NCBI GenBank assembly: GCA_028571685.1
Contig: CM053142.1
Location: 197,338,796 to 197,402,795, forward strand
DNA: 64,000 nucleotides
Direction: 5' to 3'
Source: Heterohyrax brucei
Taxonomy: Eukaryota; Chordata; Mammalia; Hyracoidea; Procaviidae
A program made the translations under genes and the position numbers. Below are positions 42,246-53,439 of this stretch, one piece after another. Position 1 is the stretch's first letter. Each line of letters starts with the position of its first letter. The notes below the pieces were generated by a model that made no database searches, was not told where the DNA came from, and saw only the letters and a program-made list of their open reading frames with translations.

Positions 42246-43255
42246 ACGCTGTATGGCAGATCCACTGTGTTTTACAGTGGGTGGGGTCCAGATACAGCAA
42301 AGCAAAAACAGCCACTTGCAGAAGTGTATTATTTTTAGCTTTTGATTCAGTTTGTTAAATTGGCCTTCAAAATTTTATTCCAGTTGACTTTTCTACTACT
42401 GTGTATAAAAATATAATGCACCCCCAAGCCTGCTACCAATGAGGTAAGCCATTATTTTTATCTTTTCCTAAGAGATATACATATACTTTTCCGCATATAT
42501 GCATATATGGAAAAATCTAATATGTATGTTAGAAATACATGTTAGTTTTTTAATTAATAACATCTTGAACTTTTGAAATATTTATTAGAAAAGTTTTCAT
42601 TTTTTTGAGTTTCCCATTTCATATAGCTTGTCCACTTTCTTAACAGTCTCAAGCAAAAATTGAAATAAAAAGGGAGAAATGTCAGAATAAATCCTTAAGA
42701 CTTGGGAACTAAGCTTCTGAGCTTCCTTAGCTGACAGAATCTGCCTGAGATAGCATTTCCCATCCTCTGACGATCTAATTTTCTAGCCAGAAAGTAAATG
42801 AGTTCCTGCTCTCTTCTGTTACTTTAGAAATAAATAAATAAATTCTGTCTCAGCTTTTCCTTGAATTCCCCCCGGGCAGAGGGTTTAAATAGACGGATGT
42901 ATTTACGGAGTCTCTGGTGTTCCTTTCTCCTTCCGTGCAGCCTGGGAGTCACAACCTCATCAGGAGTGGAGTCCCCCCACCCAGCAAGGGCTGCTTGACC
43001 TCTTGCCATGTTAGACACCAGAAGCTGTGCTCTTGCTTGAAAAAGATTTGGGTTTTTTTGTATTTTTCCCTGAAGCATCACGTTTTTCCTAACCACCCAA
43101 ATTGATATAAAGTTGGCCTCAGGGGACAAAATACGTGTTACCTGCACAGGCCATAACAAGACGTCATCTCTGAAGCTCTGAAGTCACTCTAGGACTTCAA
43201 CTGGAAATTTCCCAGCCCATATTAATTTTATACGTAAGTATATGCACATGTTTGT
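42246..43255. other. Unassigned sequence
   Basis: About 1 kb, AT-rich in the first half, without an assigned element. A weak (TA)n-like run lies near 42.47-42.51 kb. No coding signal; the minus-strand 111-residue frame (42824-43159) shows no domain. Confidence 0.35.
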
Positions 43256-43412
43256 GGAAACCCTGGTGACATAGTGTTTAAGAGCTACAGCTGCTAACCA
43301 AAAGGTTAACAGTTTGAATCCACCAGGCACTCCTTTGAAATCCTGTGAGGCTCTTGTCTTCTGTCCTACGGGGTTGCCGTGAGTTGGAATCGACTTGACA
43401 ACAGTGAATTTT
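43256..43412 (+). mobile_element. AfroSINE, complete
   Basis: gaaaccctggtgacatagtg, tttaagagctacagctgcta, accaaaaggttaacagtttg, atccaccaggcactcctttg, and tail gttgccgtgagttggaatcg acttgacaacagtga. A (CA)n run follows at 43425-43452. Confidence 0.85.
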
Positions 43413-43424
43413 CGTGTACATATG

Positions 43425-43452
43425 TGCACACAAACACACACACACACACACA
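43425..43452. repeat. (CA)n microsatellite
   Basis: A cacacacacacacacaca run following the SINE tail. Confidence 0.85.
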
Positions 43453-43455
43453 ATA

Positions 43456-43862
43456 GCGTTGTTACCCTTGTTACTGGAGTCAGCCCCGGTTCACAGCGAC
43501 CTCATGAAGAGCAGAAGAAAAGGCCGCCCAGCTCTGCTCTGCCTTCACGACCACCGATGTGTCTGAGTCCACTCTAACGGCTGCCACATGAATTCAGCTC
43601 ACTGACGATTTCCCCTGTTTTTGCTGACCCTCTGCTTGATCAGACATACTGCTTCTTTTCTAGCCATTGCTCTTTCCAATGACCGGTCCAGCATAAGTGA
43701 GCCTAAGTTTCATCACATTGCTAAGAACATTCTGGTTTTATTTCATTAAAGACCGATTTGTTCGTTCTCCTGGCAGCCACAGCTGTTCACCATTTCTCAC
43801 CAGCGCCACATCTTGAACGCATCAGTCCTTCTGTTATCTTTTAGAATGCAGTACCTGATAGT
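43456..43862 (-). mobile_element. RTE LINE 3' end
   Basis: Reverse RTE 3' end: gcgttgttacccttgttact, ggttcacagcgacctcatga, tgctgaccctctgcttgatc, aagaccgatttgttcgttct, cctggcagccacagctgttc. It is bounded on its right by the hairpin mariner B. Confidence 0.7.
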
Positions 43863-43872
43863 ACATCGCAGA

Positions 43873-44415
43873 AGGTCCAACAATTAAGTCTGCAAACTTA
43901 ATTGTTCTAAGTGCTGCATACCTCATTGTTGAGTATCACTACTGTCACCCTCAAAGTCCTCACCTTGTGAAGCTATGCACTAACACCAGCGCCTAGTTCA
44001 CCCTTCAAAGCCGTTTTCAAACTCTTTTTCGGGAACGGCCATCACACACGGTGGCACAGTGGCAAGTTCCTGAACTTTATTGTCTAGTGGTCTGTGAAGG
44101 AGTTTTTAGCCAGTAAACAAGTAACTCTATCAGGACACCTTCCCTTCTCACCTGATGGAGCCCCCAGTGACTTTTTTCTTTACCCAAAGGTAAAGGAAAT
44201 ATAGAAGGGAAGACATTTTGATGACATTCAGGACATCCAGGGTAATATGACAAAACAGCTCTGATGGCCATTCCAGAAAAAGAGTTCTAAAACTGCTTGG
44301 AAAGGTGGACTAGGGATTGACATCAGGGCATAGCTTCCCGAGGGGAGCACTTTGAAGGTGACCGTAGTGATACTCAGCAGTGAGGTACATAGCACTTTTC
44401 CCAGGATGAGTCCTC
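43873..44415. mobile_element. Hairpin-shaped mariner remnant B
   Basis: Left arm (43873 to about 44045, reverse): aggtccaacaattaagtctg, aagctatgcactaacaccag, gcctagttcacccttcaaag. Right arm (about 44095-44415, forward): gtttttagccagtaaacaag, gtaaaggaaatatagaaggg, gatgacattcaggacatcca, gtggactagggattgacatc. Both arms are the transposase C-terminal and 3' end, facing in opposite directions, as in remnant A. Confidence 0.75.
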
Positions 44416-44439
44416 ATGTGTGCTGTCGTATCGCATGCA

Positions 44440-44830
44440 CATTATGTTGCTGTCCATAGAGTTCCATCAAGTTCGCTCTGACTCATGCCAACCCTGTGTA
44501 CAAGCGAATGAAACACTGCCCAGTCCTGGGCGGTCAGCGCAACCATTACATTTGAGCCCACTGCTGTGGGCAGCGCACCAATCCATCTTGGTGACGGTCT
44601 TCCACTTTTCTGCTCACCCTCCACTTGACCAAGCATGAGGATCTTCTCCAGGGACTGGTCATGACATGTCCAAAGTATGTGAGATGAAGTCCCTCCATCC
44701 TCACCTGTAACGATCACTCTGGCTGCACTTCTTCCAAGACAGACTTACTCCTTCTTCTGACAGTCCATGGAATATTTAACATTCTTGGCCAAGACTGTAA
44801 TTCAAAGGCATTAATTCTTTTTCCTTATTT
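44440..44830 (-). mobile_element. RTE LINE 3' end
   Basis: Reverse RTE: gttgctgtccatagagttcc, ctgactcatgccaaccctgt, ttgaccaagcatgaggatct, tctccagggactggtcatga, gcacttcttccaagacagac, then tggccaagactgtaattcaa. It directly follows the mariner hairpin. Confidence 0.75.
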
Positions 44831-45989
44831 ATATTTTTCTAGCATTTCTAGCATTTTAAAACCAAAGGGACAAACAGTACAACCTCCATTTTTTGTACCT
44901 TTGATGTTCTTTGGAAAGGAGGTGGCCCAATGTTGATGCAGTTCAGATCCCACTGAAGTGGGAGCCTTTTGAAATGTGGGCAACTCAAGAATCCTGAGCT
45001 GAAGCTGCATTTTTGTGCAGATTGAGCATTCTCTTGGGTGACACTTCCTGGATGCCTTAATTTTCTAATTTTTTGGCAGATTGGCCTTTACTTCTTTTCA
45101 CAATGTTTCACTAGTTACGGTATCCTCTTGGGAACGCACTTATCATGAGAACAAGCTGTCGTCAGTCCTCACGCAGTCACAGTGGCGCTCTTCTCCTTGA
45201 TGCATTCATTGTTTCCAGGTGTTCCTGGATCCCTGCTTTTCTAGCTTCTGAACAGCAATTAATGCCTTTGAAATAAGAAATAATGTATTACAGAGGTACT
45301 TCTCAAGAGATAGGAACTCTTACCAGTTATTCTTGCCTTTCATTCGATCCTAGGGCCCAGTCAATGCTTCCACACGTGGCAGGTGGACTGCACTGCTGTC
45401 ACTAATTCTGCACTATTCGAGGGCAGCTACTCCTACTTAGCTATCAGTACTGCTATTGTTATAATGAAAAAAATACACAGCAGTGGTAACTGATATTCAA
45501 ATCCATTCTTGTTTCTTTGTTTGGCCCGTAAGTACCATTCATGTAGTCATGAAGACAGCTCTGTAGTGGCAATTTTCCCAAGATTAAACAAACAAACCAA
45601 AAACTGCCCTTATTCATTTGTGCTGTAAGTATTGCTTTTGCAGCAAGGAAGAATGCACTGTACCAAGTTTTGGAAAGTTTCATGAAAAAAAAAAGCTAGA
45701 ACAAAGGAGAGTAGAGTAAAATGTATGTGCTGTCATTATCAGGTACTTCTGTATTTTACAAATTTTCAAGAAATAAAATTTAATTGACTTTATCTTTGAC
45801 CCATTATCAGCAGGATTTATGTTGTGCAGGGTCCACTGGGACAAATGTGATCAGAGATAATGGGTACCCAAATCCATAACTCGTAACAAAAACTCTGAAT
45901 TGGTCCTTTAATCAGCATGCTCTCATTAGCGAAAACACACAGCATCAGCAAAAAAAAAAAAAATCACAGCAGAAAGAAGTGGATCTTGA
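44831..45989. other. Unassigned sequence
   Basis: About 1.16 kb without a recognised element or coding signal. Short A-runs at 45683-45693 and 45948-45962 suggest remains of retroposon tails. Confidence 0.35.
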
Positions 45990-47730
45990 AAGCAATGTGA
46001 AGAAATGGAGTCCAGTGGCTTGCATCGGGCACACCTTAGTCCTCAAGGTGACATCTTTTCTTTCTAGCTCTTTACAGGGTCTTTTGCCCCAGATTTGCCT
46101 AATGCAAATGAGTCATTTTTTACTGCTATTGCCGTGGGTGTTGATTACGGATCCAGATAAAATGAAATCCTGGGCAACTTTTCTGTCTGTTTATCATTAT
46201 GCTGCTTGTCAGTCCAATTGTGAGGTTATTTTTAATGACCTTTTGCTTTCTTCATGTATGACATCCCTGATGTCTTCCCACAATTTACCTGATCTTTAAT
46301 TTTTAGTGTTCAGTGCATCAAATTTATTCTTGAGGTGGTGTCTAAATTCAGGTGGGTTTTACTGGAGGTTGAACTTTGGCTTTTGTGGACTTGTTTCAAT
46401 TGTCTTCATCTTCAGCTATGCATGTGAAAGCTGGTCAATGAATAAGGAAGACTAAAGAATAATCGATGCCTTTGGATTATGGTAGTGGTGAAGAATATCG
46501 ACTATGCTGTGGACTAAAATGGACCAAATCTGTCCTCAGAGAAGTACAGTCAGAATGCTCTATCATTCTCAGAATAGTAGAAAGTATGATTATCTGATTC
46601 AAAGTGACCAACAGATCCATCTTGGATCATGAATGCCTAGGGCGGAGCCCTGGTGGTGCAGTGGTTAACAGCTACTACAGCTGCTAAACAAAAGTTGGGC
46701 AGTTCAAATTTACTGGCTAGTTAGTCCTTGGAGATGCTATGGGGCATTCTCCTCTATCCTATAGGGTCACTATGAATCTGAACCAACTAGAGTTTTTTAT
46801 AATGCCTAGAACATTGACTAAAGTGTACCTGACCCACGCCATGGTATGTTGAGTCCCATTATGTGTATGCAAAAGCTGAACAATGAACTAAGACAGGAGA
46901 ACTGATGCCTTTGAGTTGTGGTGTTGGAGAAGGATGTTGAATGCACTGTGGACTGCCAAAAGAACAAACAGATCTGTCCTAGAAGAAGTACAGTCAGAGC
47001 ACTCCTTGGAAGAAAAGATGGCAAGATTGCATCTTACATACTCTAAACATGTTATCGGGAGAGATCAGTCCCTGGAGAAGGACGTCATGCTCGGCGGAGT
47101 AGAAGGTCAGCGAGTCAGCAAGAAAGAGGAAGACACTTCATGAGATGGGCTGACACAGTGGCCACAACAACGGGCTTAAGCATAAAAATGATCACGGACA
47201 TGGCACGAGAGTGGGCAGCGTATCATTCTGCTGTTCATAGTGTCGCTATGAGTTGGAACCAACAAACGGCAACAGAGTATTGATCTTTGTGTGTTCCATT
47301 TCATTTGCGATGACTTTCAGTTTTCCTAGAGTCATACTTCATATATTCCGTGTTCTAATTATTAATGGATGTTTGCAGGTGTTTCTTCACATTTTGAGTC
47401 ATACCATGTCAACAAATGAATGGGCTGAAACGCTGACAGCACCCGTGTCTGAAGGCTGGCTCTAACTGAGGAGGCCGCTCCTCCCCAGGGGGGTTCTCCG
47501 TGCCCTCCAAGCCGAGGGGCCCGTCTTCTAGTACTGTATAAGAAAATGTTCGGCTGCTGTTTCTAAGCTTTTTACTTGTCAGTTTTTTTAAGTTGATCAC
47601 AACCTTATTTTTCTTGGCCTAGAAGCTCCACAGAAACCTGTAACCTGTCAGCCACAGACGAACCTGCTGCTCTTTGAAACGCCAGTGTCACAGCTTCCAG
47701 CGTCACGACCACACTCAAGCCACACATCTG
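45990..47730. mobile_element. RTE mosaic with inverted segments
   Basis: Successive RTE pieces by orientation: reverse 45990-46412 (3' part joined to a central part), forward 46413-46562, reverse 46563-46637, a SINE, forward 46810-47276 (3' terminus), reverse 47277-47730 (endonuclease side and leader). The pattern fits a reverse RTE invaded by forward RTE 3' ends, with rearrangement. Confidence 0.65.
46637..46799 (+). mobile_element. AfroSINE with target duplication
   Basis: Head cggagccctggtggtgcagt, tgctaaacaaaagttgggca, tail atagggtcactatgaatctg aaccaactagag. aatgcctag occurs immediately before (about 46628-46636) and after (46801-46809), a clear target-site duplication inside the RTE mosaic. 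Confidence 0.85.
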
Positions 47731-48594
47731 TCATTATTACTACTGCATGATACTGAGGCACACGGAACCGTAAAGTGTGAGGCGAATTCTGCCACAGGAC
47801 TGGTTGATGCAGCGTTTTCCTGTGTGGTGGCTGGGGCCTCAGCAGCTAGGACTTACAGCTACTTTTATCAGGGATGAGAAGTAGGTGACACACAGCCTGG
47901 GACATGTCCCCCAGGCTACTCTGTGCCCAGCTAATCTTTCTGAAAAGCAATAACATGGCAGCAATGGTCCAATTAGGATACCAGCCAGCAGGCTCAGCAG
48001 GCTTGGCTGTCAGCAGCAAAGCCATGGTTCCCGTCCAAGTGTCTCCCTCCCAGTTACCCTGATGTTCCCACTGAGGGATGGGTTGTCAATCTTAGCCTAG
48101 GGAGGGGAGCCAATTGCAGGTTCAGCTTGGCCAGTTCTTAACAGGGTCTACTGACTGGAAATGTACACCATTTTCCCTCAGACTCCTACCTTCTGAGACC
48201 CTCAGGGTGGGCACAGATTTGACTACTCTCTACAGCCCTCTGTTCCCCGGTGTCACAGCTAGTGGGCAGAGCTGTTCTACCTGCTCATTTGGCTTCTGAG
48301 AGGTCTGACATCAGCAGCGGGTTACTCATTGGAGTCAGCACCTTCATCCTCTCAGGACCGAACCTAAAGACCGATTTGTCAAGTGATGAAGAGTTCCTGC
48401 GCCACCTTCTTCCCCAGCCCTGCAGTTGGGTGTCAGCGCCATCCTTCAGCCTTTTGCACACTGCCACCCCACACACCGGTATCAGCTCTAGTGTCTCACT
48501 TTTAACCTGTTTCTCCCTAAGGGGTACTTCTCAGATATCCTTTGTACACCTTGAAAACAATTTTAGAAGAACCGTAAAATGCCCTGATACTCAT
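47731..48594. other. Unassigned sequence
   Basis: About 860 bp not assigned. The plus-strand 127-residue frame at 48250-48633 overlaps a minus-strand frame and has no domain. Confidence 0.35.
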
Positions 48595-48800
48595 AAAACC
48601 AGTTGCTGTCAAGTCAACTCCCATTCAAGGTGAGCCTGTGTGTTTCGGAACAGAACTGTGCTCCACAGAGTTTTTATGATTGTGGTCCTTTGGCAGTAGA
48701 CTGCTAGACCTCTCTTCCAAAGGGCCTCTGAATGGACTCCAAAAGATCAGCCCTTTGGTTAGGGGTCAAAGGTTTCACTGTTTGCACCATCTGTGAATTC
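48595..48800 (-). mobile_element. AfroSINE
   Basis: Tail to head on the plus strand: accagttgctgtcaagtcaa ctcccattcaaggtgagcct, cggaacagaactgtgctcca, cagtagactgctagacctct, tgaatggactccaaaagatc, ggttaggggtcaaaggtttc actgtttgcacca. Confidence 0.75.
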
Positions 48801-48809
48801 TGTGCATTT

Positions 48810-49285
48810 ACCTTACTCAACTTTTATTCAGTGAGGTTCTTAAGTTCATACTTTTGATAGGGTTAATAACTGTAGAAAAAATTGTAATTGATAACCTCCC
48901 TTCTGACTGGTACTCATAAAGCTTTTGAAGTTGTTTTCCCAGGCCCTGAAGCTGTTCTTCTGGATCAATGACCAGACAAGCGGATGCTGCTTTATAGCCC
49001 ACTGCCCAGACAATCATCGCAGCTGATCCTCACGTACCTGAGATCAACACCTCACTCCCTCAACCCTGGAACCTATTTCCTGCTCCTTTCCCTCCTATAA
49101 AACTTGCTGGGCTGAGCTGAGATGCTAAGATGGTTTTCAGTGTACTAACTTCCATTTTCTCAGATGGCGAGCAATCTAGATAAAGTGCTCTTAAAGGATT
49201 CAATCTCTGTCTCTGTGTATTGGTTTAGCAGTGACAGGTGGTACAAGTCTGCGACCAGGTTTTTTTCCTGTAACACTTTGACAAA
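48810..49285 (+). mobile_element. Probable class I (ERV1-like) solo LTR
   Basis: The region has the architecture of a gammaretrovirus-type LTR: a TATA-like cctataaaacttgctgggct near 49096, a gataaagtgctctt polyadenylation context near 49179, and a final tgtctctgtgtattgg and gcgaccaggtt stretch. The left boundary is not clear and no internal retroviral sequence is attached. Family not identified; a fossil. Confidence 0.4.
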
Positions 49286-49377
49286 ATCCTCTACTTTAAA
49301 TACTTAACAACAGTAGATAAAATAGAAACACAGAAAATTTGGAAAATGATAGCTAGATTCAAACCCACTCTACTCTT

Positions 49378-49505
49378 CCAGAGACACTCAGTTTGGCCAT
49401 GTTGTCAGAAGAGATCAAGTCCTGGAGAAGGACAGCATGTTTGGTGAAGTGGAGGATCTGTGACAAGGAGGAGGATCCTCCACAAGATGGACTGACACAG
49501 GACCA
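49378..49505 (+). mobile_element. RTE LINE fragment
   Basis: Forward RTE: cactcagtttggccatgttg tcagaagagatcaagtcctg gagaaggacagcatgtttgg, then cctccacaagatggactgac. It matches 41.73-41.86 kb. The extreme 3' end is missing. Confidence 0.75.
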
Positions 49506-50515
49506 GAAGTGAGGTGTGGACTCTCAGATTCCCCAGTAGAAGCTGACTATAGTGGCTGAAGCAGCCAGCCAGGAGGAAAGAGGGGCTGGGAGGGCTTCAG
49601 TGAGAAAGACCCCTGACCAGATCACAGCTTAGAACCCAATGGCTGGGGTGGGCTCCCTGCTTTACTCTTTAACTCCTTTTTCCCAACATTAAAAGAAGCT
49701 TAAAACAGTAATAATAAAACTTCTTCCAGCACACATCTGCAGCAGCTCTCTGCAGTAAGTTGTGGCCCACAGGGTTGGAGAAATATTAAACAATATCACA
49801 CCAGAAACTTGGTCAGTGCTGGTTATGTCTCTGATACTTCCACTGTTGCAGTCTGGAGCCCCAAGCCACCATTGCAAATTCAGACTCCAGATGGAGCCTC
49901 AGGACTCCAGAGAGGCAGATGAAAAATTATCAGAAAGAAAAGAGGGAACAGTAAAGGAAAAGACAAAGATCAGAACTGAAAAATTTCCCTTCACGAAGAC
50001 CTTGAAAAATGCCAGAAGCCACAATGCTGATTGATAGAAAACACAATCCATTATTAGGAGGCAAACTCACTCCAAGAAAAATTAACTGGACGGAAACATC
50101 TAATAATACACATTGAAATAATTGTCCGGGAAACATGAGGAAATAAGTTAATGAGTCGGGTCCAACTCAACGGCACTTGGCTGGCTTCTAAAATAATAAA
50201 ATATAAAATAAAACCAAGCATAAATGCAAAAAAAGGGAAAAGTAGACCCATTTAAGTAGTAATTAGAAATTAAGAAGAATTAGAAAAAAAGGCAAAAAGT
50301 TTAAAAAAAGAAAAGCAAAGTCAGTACTAAAATGTCTCCCTCAGATCTCTATGAATCTTCTTGTCACAAAAGAAAAAAAAAAGATACAAGACTGAGACAT
50401 CATTAAGGAAAAATTTTAAACTTCATAGACTTTTCTTTCATTTACAGAAATACTGTCGCAGAACACAGACACAGAGGGAACCCCACACGTCTTGTTTTAT
50501 TTCGGGAATTAAACT
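49506..50515. other. Unassigned, A-rich in second half
   Basis: About 1 kb. The first part is unrecognised. 50.2-50.46 kb is strongly A-rich and may hold old retroposon tails. No supported gene. Confidence 0.35.
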
Positions 50516-50632
50516 AAACTGGTTGTCGTGCAGCAATTCCAACTTGCAGTGACCCAGTAGGCCAGAGCAGAACTGTGCCATACGGCGTCCAATGAGGGGC
50601 TGGTGGATTTGAACTGCCATAGGCATCTGCGA
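50516..50632 (-). mobile_element. AfroSINE 3' part
   Basis: ctggttgtcgtgcagcaatt, ccaacttgcagtgacccagt, aggccagagcagaactgtgc, ggggctggtggatttgaact: the reverse-oriented tail and body of the SINE. Confidence 0.75.
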
Positions 50633-50644
50633 TCTTGGGGTGGC

Positions 50645-50835
50645 CCTAGGTCATGTGAATGGTGAGGTGCTCGTCTGCTAGGCTCACGGTTGGTGGGACA
50701 GGTCCACCAAGAAGTGCCTCAGAAGGAACGTCTGCTTTCCCGTCAGCCACAGAGCACCCCACAGAGCACAGTTCTACTCAACACCCATGGGACAAGTCAA
50801 AACCCATGGGACAGCAACTGCTTTTCAGTTTTTAT
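50645..50835 (+). mobile_element. AfroSINE variant
   Basis: Forward: ccctaggtcatgtgaatggt, gctcgtctgctaggctcacg, gttggtgggacaggtccacc, aagaagtgcctcagaaggaa, cacagagcacagttctactc, tgggacagcaactgctttt. Head to tail of the SINE variant also seen at 5.9 and 57.4 kb. It forms an inverted pair with the SINE at 50.52 kb. Confidence 0.7.
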
Positions 50836-51114
50836 CCATCTTGTCATAAAACTGGGCGCAGAGCACGCACACCAAAAAAGTGCTATAGAATTGTATGCAT
50901 ATAAGCAAATGTGTAAACACCCTGAAGAAAAATGCCAGTAAATTCATTATAATTATGTTTACAAAAATGTACCATAATGAATTACAGTCAGCCTTAGGTA
51001 CCACTGGTTCCCTTCCAGACACACATGAAATCATTCAGGAGGACCCGAAGGAGAAACAAGAGTCTTCCCTACACTGTTTCATCCTTCTTTTGTTACTTGT
51101 GGCCATTGAACTCA

Positions 51115-52570
51115 TCTTGCAATCCTGAATAAATCACCCTTGGCCATGATGTATCACTCTTTGTATTGCTAGATTTTATTTGCTCCTGTTTGGTTGTAAA
51201 GTCCTTCGTCTATGCTCCTGATGGCCAGTCTGTAATTTTCTTTTCTCCTAAGCTCCCCTTCAGGTTTGGCAGTGTTGGTAAACTCGTAAAACAAGGCTTG
51301 TGTACAACTGTGGTTACTTCTTCCTGACTTTTTTCCACCCCCTGCCCCTCTCTTTCACGATTCACCAGTAAAATCATGTGGGCCTGTTGCTTTACTTACA
51401 AGAAGTCTTTTTGGTTCTTGAATAGATACAGGCCTTCTCAGAATTTTCATTTCCTCTTGAGTCATGAAGGGTAGGCCGTAATTTGCAATAAATTTGTTAA
51501 TTTTATGAAGTCGTTGGTTTTGGCAAATTTATTTGTGGGTTGTTGTTGTTCAGTGCAGTGCAGTAGGTGTTGACTACAGGGACCCCGACTGTGACAGAAA
51601 GAAGCGCTGCCCACCCTAGGCCCGCCTTGCAGCTGTTGCTGTGACTGAGTGTATTGTTTGCGGCTGCTGCGTCCCACCACCTCAGTGAAGACCCTCCTGG
51701 CTTTCCTGACACTCTCTGCTGTACCAAGCATGATTCGTTCACCAATTCCCATGCTAGGCTTTTGATTTCTGAGGTCCCACGGTGTGTTCTCTCTGGTGTC
51801 TCTCTCTGCCCCTGTCCTCTGTTTTTACGTATTCATATATTTTGCTAATGCTTTCACAGAACCGGTCTGGGTTTGGAATATGATTTCGTTGCTGTGGCTT
51901 GTTCTGAATGCCACCAGCTTCTGGCTCACAGTTTCTCATTGCCTTCTTCTCTCAGTTGCTTTTCTTTTTATAACTGCTTATGGTGAAAACTTAGATCACT
52001 GATTTTAAACTTTTTCTCTTTTCCAATATAGACATTTCAAGCTATAAAATCTCCTCTAATGCCTGCTTCTGTGCATACCATAAAATCTTAGCCTTGTGTA
52101 TTCACTTGCAACCAGTTAAATTAGTTCTTCATTTCCCATGAGGCTCCATTCATTTCTCTTCTGTCAGGGTTCTCTCCATTCCTCAGGTGCGATAACTTCT
52201 ATTTGTGGGAAGTTCACTGACTCTTTTGCTGCCTCTTCTCTGCCATAAAGTCTGTCCATTTCACTTATTGCATTTGTTTCATCTAAAATTCTCATTTGGT
52301 TGGGTTTTTAAAATATATATAATTTGTTTTTTTTTTTGTTTTCCTTTCCATCTGCTTACTCATCAAAGCCATATTTTTCCTTAATGATCCCAATATGCGT
52401 ATCTTCTTTTGAGTTCTTGAGCATATCTGCAAAAATTGCCTTGAAGTTTTCTCTAATAAATCCAACATCTGAGCCATTTTTGCCTTGGGTTCCGTGGACT
52501 TTTTATGTCCCCAATCACAGCCCACGTTTGTCTCTCCGGGTCTGGTACTGTCTGAGTACACAATGGACAT
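51115..52570 (-). mobile_element. Old L1, interrupted by RTE
   Basis: 51.12-51.54 kb (ccttggccatgatgtatcac, gatggccagtctgtaatttt) matches the RT part of L1 in reverse, as at 37.95-38.1 kb. 51.77-52.57 kb (gctataaaatctcctctaat, tccattcatttctcttctgt) looks like further, more decayed L1 text. An RTE end lies between them. It is much older than the L1 at 35.6 kb. Confidence 0.5.
51541..51770 (-). mobile_element. RTE LINE 3' end
   Basis: gttgttgttcagtgcagtgc, tgcggctgctgcgtcccacc, cctggctttcctgacactct, ctgctgtaccaagcatgatt: a strongly diverged RTE 3' end in reverse within the old L1. Confidence 0.6.
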
Positions 52571-52799
52571 GTGGTGGAGGCTCCCAGGTCTCTTCGCCTC
52601 TGAAGTATGCTACAGTTTTCCCCCAGAAGTTTAACTACTGCCTTATTACCTCAAACTTGTGTAAGCCTGCTTGTGTGCATATTTAGGGCAGATTTAGGTA
52701 AATCCAGTGTATTTTCCAGTCCTTCTGACTTGACAGAATGGAATCTCCACATTTTGTATTGCCCGAAGACCTTGCTGCGGCTTAGCCTTAGGATTTGTT

Positions 52800-52985
52800 G
52801 GCCAGTTGCGTGCCATCGAGTCCACTTTGACTCACAGTGGCGCCCTGTGTCGGAGGAGAACTGTAATCCATAGCGTTTCAGGGGCTGGCATTTTGAAAGC
52901 AAGTGGCTAGACCTTCCTTCTGAGACACCTCTGAGTAGATTCGAACCTCCCACCTTTGGTTAACAGCCCAGGGAATTCAGTTTGC
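52800..52985 (-). mobile_element. AfroSINE, near complete
   Basis: ccagttgcgtgccatcgagt, ccactttgactcacagtggc, aactgtaatccatagcgttt, gcaagtggctagaccttcct, gtagattcgaacctcccacc, tttggttaacagcccagg. All parts of the reverse SINE are present. Confidence 0.85.
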
Positions 52986-52989
52986 AGCA

Positions 52990-53439
52990 CCTGGGAAGTC
53001 CATCCAGATCTGTTAGGGTAAGCCATATCTTTGGGTGGGACCCTCACTCTTGAAGGAAGTCCTCTCTAGAATCATGAGCCATGAGCTAGGTCTGTTCTCC
53101 TGGACTGGACAGAACATAAACGTCACCCGGCACCACTCAACCTCTGGGCTCCCTGGCTCCACCCTCAGCCCTGAACTGCCCAGACATGCCCTGCTGTGTA
53201 CTGCCCAGCCCTTGGCCGGGACTTGTGGAAACACTGATGTCCCTTCTGCTCCCTCAGACATGACCACGGCTACCCCAGACTCTGACACCTGCCTCTCTGC
53301 TCAGAGCTCCACCACGCTCTGCTAGTACTATGTTCAGGAAACTGCCCAGGGCTGCGAGCTCTTCCTTCTCCTCTTTATCGCCGTCCATGATGCCTGAAAA
53401 CAGGGAATCAGACCATGTTTTTCCAAGGGAGCAATGTGG
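52990..53439. other. Unassigned, C-rich sequence
   Basis: About 450 bp without a recognised element. Open frames on both strands overlap, which argues for composition. No domain. Confidence 0.35.
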
